A stretch of DNA of 6,600 bases from an uncultured Pseudomonadota bacterium. GTDB taxonomy: Bacteria; Pseudomonadota; Gammaproteobacteria; Burkholderiales; Thiobacillaceae. Within the stretch, counting starts at the first letter, position 1; the number at the start of each line of letters is the position of its first letter. Below are positions 1 to 6,551 of the stretch, one piece after another. The stretch covers positions 1 through 6,600 of the forward strand of contig CAISDD010000513.1 in the NCBI GenBank assembly GCA_903883985.1, read 5' to 3'. Under the pieces are notes generated by a model that ran no database searches, was not told the origin of the DNA, and saw nothing but the letters and a program-made list of their open reading frames with translations. A program made the translations under genes and the position numbers.

Positions 1-762
1 AGGTTTATACCCTTTCCGTGGTGCCGCAATTCACCCCGGTGGACATCGGTTTGCGCTGGTCGCCCCTGCTCGCGTATCTGGAGAAGGAAGCCGGAATCAG
101 CCTGCCGTTACAAGTAGTGGATCGCATTCCAAAATTCGAGAGCGACTTTCTCGCCGGCGTGCCGGATTTCGTCTTTCTCAATCCCTGGCACGAGGTCATG
201 GCCAGGAAGGCGCAAGGCTATATCCCCCTGGTGCGCAGCGGCGAACCTCTCCACGGCATCCTGGTAGTCGACCGCAACGGCCCGATCAAACGGCTTTCCG
301 ATCTCAACGGCAAGACCCTGGCTTTCCCCGCGCCCAACGCCTTCGGTGCTGTACATGCGCGCATTGCTTAGCAAGAAGGAAGGCCTCTCCTTCACGCCGG
401 TCTATGTCGGCACCCACCAGAACGCCTACCGCCACGTCCTGCTGGGTGAGGAGGCCGCGGGCGGAGGTGTCGGCGCCACCCTGGAAAAGGAATCGGCAGC
501 CATACGCGCCCGGCTTGCCGTGCTCTACACCACACCCGCGGTCGCCTCCCATCCCCTCGCCGCCCACCCGCGCGTCCCCGCCGGCGTGCGCGCGCGCCTG
601 GTCGCCGCCCTGCTCAAACTTGACAGCGACCCGGCCAGACGCCACCTGCTCGCGGCAGTGGAACTGGACCACCCCCAGGCAGCGGACTACGCGCGTGACT
701 ACGCCCCGCTGGAGAACCTGAAACTGGTCGAATATGCGAAAATCGCGGGCGACAAGAAATAG
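1..762 (+). pseudogene. PhnD-like periplasmic substrate-binding protein, 5'-truncated and frameshifted
   Basis: This is the C-terminal part of a phosphate/phosphonate-type (PhnD family) substrate-binding protein. The open frame runs in from the left edge (first whole codon at 3), so the signal peptide and true start lie outside the window. The first segment, to the TAG at 369-371, carries family-like stretches such as SVVPQFTPVDIG, DFVFLNPWHEVMA and TLAFPAPNAFGA. The second segment, in another frame from about 346 to the TAG at 760-762, continues the same protein with LYMRALLSKKEG, VYVGTHQNAYRHVLLGEEAAGGGV and ADYARDYAPLENL. The two join at FGA/LYM, so about two bases are missing (or one is extra) near 345-350; a lost GC from an original GGTGCGCTG would explain it. 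Family members bind small ligands in the periplasm, for ABC uptake or as partners of sensor kinases. The kinase that starts 6 bases downstream favours a sensing role. Family assignment is firm; whether the gene is truly broken is uncertain. Confidence 0.82.
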
Positions 763-768
763 CCACCC

Positions 769-3510
769 GTGATACGCGTATCTCCACCCCCCTTTCTTAA
801 ACACTTGCTGCCGCGCCAACTCACCGTACAACTGGCGGTGCTCACCGCCTTGATGCTGGTCATCGCCATCTCCGGCTTCACCCTCTACACCACGCTGCAA
901 CAATCCAGGAGGGAGGAGGCCTCGTTGCTGCGCACCATGGAGACCCAGTTGCAGAATCTGGCGATTTCCAGCGCGGGATTTCTGCTCAACCGTGACTACA
1001 GTGCGACGGAGCGCCTATTGCTGCTCTCCGCTCTCCACCCCGACATCCGCGCCCTGCGCGTTATCGGTCGCAACAATCAAGTCATCACCCAGGTACTGCA
1101 CACACCGGGCAAGGAGCCAGAAGCGACGTTCGACTTCCTCACCCTGGCTCCGTCCAGGGACACGCGTCCGATCTGGCTGGATGCCCACGGCCAGCCGCAG
1201 GACGGCCACCAGTTCACCTGGAACGCGCAGCGTTTGGTACTCTGGCGATCCCTGGACGAATACGGCTATGACGGCGCGCTGCAACTCGAAGCCGACACCA
1301 CCACGCTGAAAAACGGTCTGCGCGACATCATTCGCGACGGCATCCTCGCCGTGCTGCTCTCCTGCTCGATCAGCGTCTTCCTGGTCATCGGCCTCCTGCA
1401 CCGTCCGGTCCGGGTCGTGCGCGAGGCGGCGCGCTTCGCTGGCGAGCTCACCTGCAAGTTGGGCGAGCAGATGCCCGAATACCGAGGCGCGAACGAGATC
1501 AGTGCGCTGGTGAATGCCCTCAACGAGACCTCGCTCTGGCTGTACACGAAAGAAATGTCGCTTTCCGCCGCCAACCAGCGCATGGAAGCGGTGTTGGGCA
1601 ACATTTCCGACGCCCTGCTCACCGTCAACGCCGATGCCGTGGTGGAGAGCGCCAACGCCGCCGCCTGCGCTTTGTTCGGTTATGCGGAACACGAGTTGGT
1701 GGGCTTGCCCGCGGCGCAGCTAGTGCCTGACTGGGAGCGACTCGCGCCGATCGGTGGAGAGGACAAGCTTCAGGCGGAAACCACGGCCCTGCGCAAGAAT
1801 GGGCACAGCTTCCCCGCCGACCTCACCTTGTCCCGCTTCACCCTCTACGGCATGCCCTACCGTATCGCCGTGGCCCGCGACATCACCGAGCGTAAACAGG
1901 CCGTACTCCATCTGAAACGCACGACCTCGCGCCTGTCTGCCCTGATCGAAAATCTCCAGACCGGCATCCTGGTGGAAGACGAAGACCGCCGCATCGTTCT
2001 GATCAATCGTTCCCTGTGTCGCATGTTCGGCCTGCAAGAATCTCCCGAGAGCCTGATCGGCCTGGATTGCGTGCCGGTGGCCGAGGCCATCAAGACCCAG
2101 TTCGCCGATACTGCGGCCTTTCCAGAACGCATCGCCCAAGTCCTGGGCGCGTGTCGGCCGGTTATCGGGGAAGAACTGCTCCTGGCCAACGGGCGCGTGG
2201 TGGAGCGCGACTTCGTGCCGATTCGAGTAGCCGGAGCCGATTACGGCCACCTCTGGCAGTACCGCGACATCACCACGCGCCGCCTGGCGGAAGAGTCGAT
2301 GCGCAACGCGCGCGACGTAGCGGAGAGAGCCAATCGCATGAAGAGCGAATTCCTGGCCAACATGAGCCACGAGATCCGTACCCCCATGAATGGGGTCATC
2401 GGCATGACCGAATTGGCTCTGGACACCGACCTGAGTCCAGAGCAGCGTGAATACCTGGTCCTGGTCCAGTCTTCGGCTCAGCACCTGCTGGGCATCATCA
2501 ACGACATACTCGACTTCTCGAAGATTGAGGCCGGAAAGCTCAGCATTGCGCACGAACCGTTCGCGCTGCGCCCCACGCTGGAAGACACCTTGCGCGGGCT
2601 GGAATTGCGTGCCAGACAAAAAGGCCTGACTCTCACCCTGAAAATGGCGGACGACCTGCCCCTGGAAGTCGCCGGCGACCCAGGTCGCATACGCCAGGTG
2701 CTAGTCAACCTGATCGGCAATGCTGTCAAATTCACCCATGAAGGCGGCGTCACCCTGACCGTGAATCGGGAATACTGCGAACAGGACCGATTCGGGCATG
2801 GCGGAACCGCCGCCGACACTTCACCCTATGGGGCACTCGACTGCCTGCACCTGTGTGTGAGCGACAGCGGCATTGGCATCGCACGGAAGAATCTGGATTC
2901 CATCTTCGATGCCTTCACCCAGGCGGATGGGTCGATCACGCGCAAATACGGCGGCACGGGTCTGGGCCTGACCATCTCCAGCAAACTGGTCGACCTGATG
3001 GGGGGGGCGCTCTGGGTAGATAGCGAGGAAGGCCAGGGTACCCACTTCCACTTCCTCCTGCCCTGTGCACCGGTCGACGCGGCCCATTCAGGTGCCACGA
3101 CGAGCGACGAAGACATGGTCAGCCTCACCGGCCTGCTGGTTCTAATCGCGGAAGACAATCCGGTGAACCGCAAACTGGCTATCACGCTCATGGAAAAACT
3201 CGGACATCGCGTCATCGTGGCGGAAGATGGCGAACAAGCGGTGGCGGCCTTCGCCCCGGGACGCTTCGACCTGATCCTGATGGACATGATGATGCCCACC
3301 CTGGACGGCATGGGTGCCATCGCCCGCATCCGCGAGATGGAGGCGCAATACGGTGCGGACCATAAGACGCCCATCATCGCCGTCACCGCTCACACCATGC
3401 GCGGGGACATGGAGCGATTCCTGGAGGGTGGCGCCGACGGTTATGTCGCCAAACCGATCCGCTTCGACGAGTTGAAGCGGGAGATCACCCGAGTCATCAC
3501 GAACGGGTGA
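769..3510 (+). CDS. Membrane-bound hybrid histidine kinase with two PAS domains and a REC domain
   Basis: This 913-residue sensor kinase should autophosphorylate on His and pass phosphate to its own receiver. Domains in order: TM1 about 18-40; a periplasmic loop of about 150 residues with no motif I recognise; TM2 about 191-210; a HAMP-like linker 211-263 (P213, NEISALVNALN); PAS1 about 272-375, ending in ARDITERK; PAS2 about 388-505, ending in YRDITTRR; HisKA with H534 in MSHEIRTPMNG; HATPase with N box around N647/N651, G1 DSGIGIA at 699-705 and G2 GGTGLGL at 728-734; REC about 790-908 with E795/D796, phosphoacceptor D839, T873 and K895. All catalytic residues are intact. There is no HPt, so phosphate must leave through another protein. 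The GTG start at 769 is chosen because it puts a short basic stretch before TM1 and lies 6 bases after the upstream stop; its Shine-Dalgarno is poor, suggesting translational coupling. The next in-frame ATG (853) would cut into TM1. The binding protein upstream is the natural candidate for its periplasmic input. Confidence 0.95.
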   Translation: MIRVSPPPFLKHLLPRQLTVQLAVLTALMLVIAISGFTLYTTLQQSRREEASLLRTMETQLQNLAISSAGFLLNRDYSATERLLLLSALHPDIRALRVIGRNNQVITQVLHTPGKEPEATFDFLTLAPSRDTRPIWLDAHGQPQDGHQFTWNAQRLVLWRSLDEYGYDGALQLEADTTTLKNGLRDIIRDGILAVLLSCSISVFLVIGLLHRPVRVVREAARFAGELTCKLGEQMPEYRGANEISALVNALNETSLWLYTKEMSLSAANQRMEAVLGNISDALLTVNADAVVESANAAACALFGYAEHELVGLPAAQLVPDWERLAPIGGEDKLQAETTALRKNGHSFPADLTLSRFTLYGMPYRIAVARDITERKQAVLHLKRTTSRLSALIENLQTGILVEDEDRRIVLINRSLCRMFGLQESPESLIGLDCVPVAEAIKTQFADTAAFPERIAQVLGACRPVIGEELLLANGRVVERDFVPIRVAGADYGHLWQYRDITTRRLAEESMRNARDVAERANRMKSEFLANMSHEIRTPMNGVIGMTELALDTDLSPEQREYLVLVQSSAQHLLGIINDILDFSKIEAGKLSIAHEPFALRPTLEDTLRGLELRARQKGLTLTLKMADDLPLEVAGDPGRIRQVLVNLIGNAVKFTHEGGVTLTVNREYCEQDRFGHGGTAADTSPYGALDCLHLCVSDSGIGIARKNLDSIFDAFTQADGSITRKYGGTGLGLTISSKLVDLMGGALWVDSEEGQGTHFHFLLPCAPVDAAHSGATTSDEDMVSLTGLLVLIAEDNPVNRKLAITLMEKLGHRVIVAEDGEQAVAAFAPGRFDLILMDMMMPTLDGMGAIARIREMEAQYGADHKTPIIAVTAHTMRGDMERFLEGGADGYVAKPIRFDELKREITRVITNG
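3000..3007 (+). repeat. G8 homopolymer inside the kinase ATPase domain
   Basis: Eight consecutive G residues cover the third base of an ATG codon and the Gly745-Gly746-Ala747 codons just after the G2 box of the membrane kinase. The frame is intact here. Tracts of this length can slip in replication or be misread in assembly, and a one-base change would truncate the kinase before its REC domain. Confidence 0.7.
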
Positions 3511-3520
3511 GTTGCGAGGA

Positions 3521-3544
3521 CTGAGTAGAGTACACACTACTCGG
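3521..3544 (+). promoter_or_regulatory. Hairpin in the gap before the H-NOX gene
   Basis: CTGAGTAG (3521-3528) pairs with CTACTCGG (3537-3544) around the 8-base loop AGTACACA. The stem is 8 bp with one G-T pair, and six of those pairs (GAGTAG/CTACTC) are perfect. It fills most of the 51-base gap between the membrane kinase and the H-NOX gene and ends 5 bases before the Shine-Dalgarno. No T-run follows, so it is not a typical intrinsic terminator. It could be an operator dyad, an RNA processing site or a structure that tunes H-NOX translation. The structure is seen in the sequence; any function is inferred. Confidence 0.5.
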
Positions 3545-3549
3545 CACCC

Positions 3550-3556
3550 AAGGAGA
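3550..3556 (+). promoter_or_regulatory. Strong Shine-Dalgarno for the H-NOX gene
   Basis: AAGGAGA lies with 5 to 6 bases before the ATG at 3562. It is the best ribosome binding site in the window and fixes the H-NOX start. The two kinase genes have weaker sites, so the H-NOX protein may be made in excess over them. Confidence 0.8.
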
Positions 3557-3561
3557 AACGC

Positions 3562-4107
3562 ATGAAAGGCATGATCTTCACGGAATTCATGGAAATGGTG
3601 GAAGCCTCCTGGTCGATGGACATGGTGGACCGCATCATCGCGGACTCCAAGGTCGCCTCCGGCGGCAGTTATACGTCGGTGGGCACTTACCCCCACGAGG
3701 AGATCATCGCCCTGATCCTCGCCCTTTCCCAGGCGACGGGAATCGCCCCACCCGAATTGGCACGCACCTTCGGCAAGCACCTGTTCGGCCGCTTCGCTCT
3801 GGCCTACCCGCGTTTCTTCCATGGCATGGACGGTGGCTGCTTCCAGTTTCTCTACGGCATCGAGCACGTGATCCTTGCGGAAGTCAGCAAACTCTACCCG
3901 GATGCCGAACTGCCCACCTTCGAAGTGAAAATAGAGAAATCCTGCCTGAACCTGACATACTATTCCCCTCACCCCTTTGCCGACCTGGCGCAGGGCTTGA
4001 TCGAAGGGTGCGTGGCGCACTTCGCTGAAGACATCGAAGTCGGGAGTGAGGCCATCCGTGGCCAACCCGGCGCCCGAACCCGTTTCATTCTTACCCGCCG
4101 AGGCTGA
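3562..4107 (+). CDS. H-NOX (HNOB) domain sensor protein lacking canonical heme-binding residues
   Basis: This stand-alone 181-residue protein has the normal length for a bacterial H-NOX protein. Family hallmarks: N-terminal MKGMIFTEFMEMVE, GSYTSVGTYPHEE (about 35-47), FGKHLFGRFALAYPRFF (about 70-86), KLYPDAELPTFE (about 110-121, including the conserved P118) and FADLAQGLIEGCVAHF (139-154). Canonical H-NOX proteins bind heme through a proximal His in a VIHxEV-like helix and a YxSxR motif, and sense NO or O2. Here the helix reads GIEHVILAEVSKLY (99-112): by my alignment from memory Leu105 takes the proximal His position, and the nearest His (H102) is three residues earlier. The YxSxR motif reads Y133-Y-S135-P-H137, so Arg is replaced by His. 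Cysteines are C93, C128 and C150; the zinc-site Cys pattern of Shewanella H-NOX is not evident. The protein is cytoplasmic, with no signal peptide or TM. The kinase 3 bases downstream is its expected partner. The fold call is strong; heme binding is doubtful. Confidence 0.9.
   Translation: MKGMIFTEFMEMVEASWSMDMVDRIIADSKVASGGSYTSVGTYPHEEIIALILALSQATGIAPPELARTFGKHLFGRFALAYPRFFHGMDGGCFQFLYGIEHVILAEVSKLYPDAELPTFEVKIEKSCLNLTYYSPHPFADLAQGLIEGCVAHFAEDIEVGSEAIRGQPGARTRFILTRRG
4100..4103 (+). promoter_or_regulatory. Ribosome binding site inside the H-NOX 3' end
   Basis: GAGG lies 7 bases before the ATG at 4111 and overlaps the last H-NOX codons. Together with the 3-base gap between stop and start, this points to translational coupling of the H-NOX protein and its kinase. 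Confidence 0.55.
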
Positions 4108-4110
4108 TCC

Positions 4111-6300
4111 ATGAGCGACTCCGTCTGGCAAGCGCGCTTCGATCGCGAGCGTGACGCCCGCAAACAAGCGGAGCGCATCCTCGAGGAAAAATCGCTGGAG
4201 CTGTACCAGAGCAACCAGAGCCTGCGCCGCCTGGCTTCGGAACTGGATGTGATGATCCGCCAGCGCACCAATGAACTCTCGGCGGCGCTGGCCGAGTCCG
4301 AGCGGCAGAAGCGGGAGCTCGCCGGTCTCAACCAACAACTCCATGTTCAGCACGGCGAACTCGCACTGGCGCGCAAGACGGCAGAAGCCGCCAACCGCCT
4401 CAAGAGCGAGTTTCTCGCCAATATGAGCCATGAAATCCGTACCCCCATGAATGGCATCATCGGCATGGCGGATCTGGCGCTGGAAACCGACCTCAGCCGC
4501 GAACAGCGCGAATACCTGAATCTTGTGAAGAACTCCGCCGACCACCTGCTAATCGTCATCAACGACATCCTCGACTTCTCCAAAATCGAAGCCGGCAAGC
4601 TAGACATCCAGGAAGTCCACTTCGACCTCATCGACCTGATCGGCGAAACGCTCAAGTCACTCGCCCCACGCGCTGTCCTCAAGGGCCTGGAACTCAATTA
4701 CGACCTGGGCGAGGACACTCCCCGCTTCGTCATCGGCGACCCGGCACGAATGAAGCAGATATTTATCAACCTGCTTGGAAACGCGATCAAGTTCACCGAA
4801 CAGGGGGAAGTCGGCATAGAAGTGACGGGCTGCCACCCATCCACGCAAGGGATTTGCCTGGAATTCTGCGTTCATGACACGGGTATCGGTATCGCCCCCG
4901 ACCAGCAGGGCGACATCTTCTCCGCCTTCGCCCAGGCGGACGGCCAGGTAACCCGAAAATACGGCGGCACCGGGCTAGGACTCACCATCACCAAGCAACT
5001 CATCGAGATCATGGGTGGATCGATCCACGTGGAAAGCGAAACCGGGCGAGGTTCCCGCTTCCTCTTCCATATCTGGCTAAAACTCAGCGTCGAGCCAGAG
5101 AATATCGCCTCCCGCGAAGCCCTGCTAAAGTCGGTTCGGGTGCTCGCCGTGGACGACCAGCCGACCAACCTGCATGTCATGAGCCTCATGCTCAAACGTC
5201 TGCATGTACGCCATGACCTCGCCCGCGATGGCTTGGACGCCATGAGCAAGATCAAGCAGGCCAACGTCCAGGGCGAGCCTTACCGCCTGGTCCTGCTCGA
5301 TGCCCGGATGCCCGGCATGGATGGCTTCGCGGTCGCCCAGGAACTGCGACGTGACCCCGTGTACGCGGGTACGGGCCTGCTCATGCTCACTTCGGCGGGA
5401 CTGCGCGGCGACGCCGCCCGCTGCAAAGAACTCGGCCTGAGCGCCTACCTCACCAAACCTGTCGCTCTGACCGAATTAAGGGAAGCCATGGAAGCCGCAC
5501 TCGGCCAAGCAGACGCCAACCAGCTCATCACCCGTCACAGCCTGCGCGAGGAGCGAAGGAAATACGCGATCCTGCTCGCCGAGGACAATCCGGTGAACCA
5601 GAAACTGGCTGTCAAACTCCTGGAAAAACAGGGCCACACGGTCAGCGTCGCCGACAATGGACGCTTGGCGCTGGAAGCCTGGCGGCGCGGCGGCCATGAC
5701 CTGGTGCTGATGGACATGATGATGCCGGAGATGGACGGCCTCGAGGCCACCCGCCGCATCCGCGAGGAAGAACAGGGCCACATCCCCATCATCGCCATGA
5801 CCGCCAACGCCATGCAAGGCGACCGCGAACGCTGCCTGGATGCCGGCATGGACGGCTATGTCTCGAAGCCAGTCAAACCCGAGGTCCTGTTTCAGGAAAT
5901 CGAACGCGTCCTGGGCGAGCGGGCAACCCAGTCCCGCCCCCCTCCCGTTGCCCCCAGCCCCCCCGTGGAAGCGGGCCTTCCGATCTACGACCGCGCCGAC
6001 GCCCTCTCGCGCATCGCCGACGATGAGGAATTACTCGCCACGCTGATCGACATGTTCGTAGCCGATGCGCCCAGCTATCTCGACGAGATCGACGCCGCTC
6101 TGGAAGCCGCCGACTGGAATCGCCTCACTCGTGCCGCCCACACGCTCAAAGGCGTACTCGCAACTTTCTCCGCCCGTCGTGGCGAAGTCCATGCCCGCGC
6201 ACTGGAAGTCGCGGCCAAGGCCGCCGATCCGACCGAGTGCCGCAAGCAGGCTGCACTGGCCAGGATCGGGGTCGACGCTTTCCTGCAAGCCATCCAGTAA
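4111..6300 (+). CDS. Soluble hybrid histidine kinase with two REC domains and an HPt (H-NOX-associated)
   Basis: This 729-residue kinase carries a full phosphorelay in one chain. A charged, coiled-coil-like N-terminus (about 5-95, containing RKQAERILEEKSLELYQ) replaces any TM or PAS sensor, so input must come from a partner. HisKA follows with H107 in MSHEIRTPMNG. The HATPase has N220/N224, G1 DTGIGIA (256-262) and G2 GGTGLGL (285-291). REC1 (about 342-460) has D348/D349, D397, T427 and K449. REC2 (about 485-602) has E491/D492, D535, T564 and K586. A Pro-rich linker (about 608-622) leads to an HPt (about 630-725) with H677 in AAHTLKGV. All phospho-sites look intact. Known H-NOX proteins (for example in Shewanella and Vibrio) control an adjacent soluble hybrid kinase, and the 3-base spacing fits that model. 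The coiled coil is a plausible H-NOX docking and signal region, which is inference. The final target of HPt phosphate is not in the window. Confidence 0.95.
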   Translation: MSDSVWQARFDRERDARKQAERILEEKSLELYQSNQSLRRLASELDVMIRQRTNELSAALAESERQKRELAGLNQQLHVQHGELALARKTAEAANRLKSEFLANMSHEIRTPMNGIIGMADLALETDLSREQREYLNLVKNSADHLLIVINDILDFSKIEAGKLDIQEVHFDLIDLIGETLKSLAPRAVLKGLELNYDLGEDTPRFVIGDPARMKQIFINLLGNAIKFTEQGEVGIEVTGCHPSTQGICLEFCVHDTGIGIAPDQQGDIFSAFAQADGQVTRKYGGTGLGLTITKQLIEIMGGSIHVESETGRGSRFLFHIWLKLSVEPENIASREALLKSVRVLAVDDQPTNLHVMSLMLKRLHVRHDLARDGLDAMSKIKQANVQGEPYRLVLLDARMPGMDGFAVAQELRRDPVYAGTGLLMLTSAGLRGDAARCKELGLSAYLTKPVALTELREAMEAALGQADANQLITRHSLREERRKYAILLAEDNPVNQKLAVKLLEKQGHTVSVADNGRLALEAWRRGGHDLVLMDMMMPEMDGLEATRRIREEEQGHIPIIAMTANAMQGDRERCLDAGMDGYVSKPVKPEVLFQEIERVLGERATQSRPPPVAPSPPVEAGLPIYDRADALSRIADDEELLATLIDMFVADAPSYLDEIDAALEAADWNRLTRAAHTLKGVLATFSARRGEVHARALEVAAKAADPTECRKQAALARIGVDAFLQAIQ

Positions 6301-6359
6301 CCGTTCATGGCCCAAGGCCGCCCCCCGCTCATGCAAGCCGCATCAGACCATGAACGGTT
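6299..6359. repeat. 12-bp perfect inverted repeat at the kinase stop codon
   Basis: AACCGTTCATGG (6299-6310) is the exact reverse complement of CCATGAACGGTT (6348-6359), with a 37-base loop. The left arm starts on the last two bases of the kinase TAA stop. There is no T-run after the right arm, so it is not a standard intrinsic terminator. It may protect the mRNA 3' end, act as an atypical terminator or be a small palindromic repeat. Confidence 0.65.
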
Positions 6360-6372
6360 CCCTCACATCGGC

Positions 6373-6551
6373 CAATAATCATCTAAGTAACCCGTAGAAA
6401 CTAATTTGGCTTACCACCAGGCTCCCTCACCCTGCCCTCTCCCGAAGAGGGTTCCACCCCCTTCCCCCTCCGGGGGAAGGGCCGGGGATGAGGGCCTGCG
6501 CCGGCAGCTTAATGAAGGCAAGTTACGCAACATTACTTAGCAATAATCATC
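6373..6551. mobile_element. MITE-like non-coding element with terminal inverted repeats and target-site duplication
   Basis: The direct repeat CAATAATCATC occurs at 6373-6383 and again at 6541-6551. Immediately inside it are 8-bp terminal inverted repeats: CTAAGTAA (6383-6390) and TTACTTAG (6533-6540). The C at 6383 is shared between the left direct repeat and the left inverted repeat, so the element is about 158 bp (6383-6540) with a 10-11-bp duplication. It has no coding capacity, and a strongly palindromic core lies inside. This arrangement matches a miniature inverted-repeat element moved by a transposase in trans. Inverted repeats this short leave some chance of coincidence, but an exact direct repeat abutting both arms makes that less likely. 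Confidence 0.55.
6424..6494. repeat. Palindromic multi-hairpin intergenic repeat (CCCTCA...TGAGGG)
   Basis: The outer arms CCCTCA (6424-6429) and TGAGGG (6489-6494) enclose two hairpins. The first is CCCTCT/AGAGGG (6435-6440 with 6446-6451, loop CCCGA). The second is a perfect 10-bp stem, CCCTTCCCCC/GGGGGAAGGG (6459-6468 with 6472-6481, loop TCC). The result is a three-way, cloverleaf-like fold. Repeats with CCCTCACCC and GGGATGAGGG ends are common between genes in many proteobacteria. It may also act as a bidirectional transcription stop or mRNA stabiliser between the two convergent genes. Confidence 0.75.

Noticed and set aside
346..762. Separate gene starting at the GTG at 346
   Set aside because: Its product is the C-terminal half of the PhnD-like protein and continues directly from the upstream frame, so it is a frameshifted remainder and not an independent gene.
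1720..2619. Open frame of 299 codons on the - strand
   Set aside because: It is antisense to the PAS and HisKA regions of the membrane kinase, and its composition reflects the complement of those codons rather than a protein family.
3512..3540. Sigma-70-like promoter (TTGCGA with a TACACA or CACTAC -10) before the H-NOX gene
   Set aside because: The -10 candidates match poorly or have the wrong spacing, so I do not call a promoter here.
3142..4545. Long open frame of 467 codons on the - strand
   Set aside because: It lies opposite the membrane kinase REC, the whole H-NOX gene and the soluble kinase start, all clear family members. Its translation shows no recognisable domain and is typical of antisense frames in GC-rich genes.
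6299..6359. Classical rho-independent terminator for the operon
   Set aside because: The loop is 37 bases long and no T-run follows the right arm; it is listed only as an inverted repeat.
6373..6551. CRISPR array or integron attachment site in the tail
   Set aside because: There are only two direct-repeat copies of 11 bases with no spacer series, and no integrase or R'/R''-type core sites are visible.
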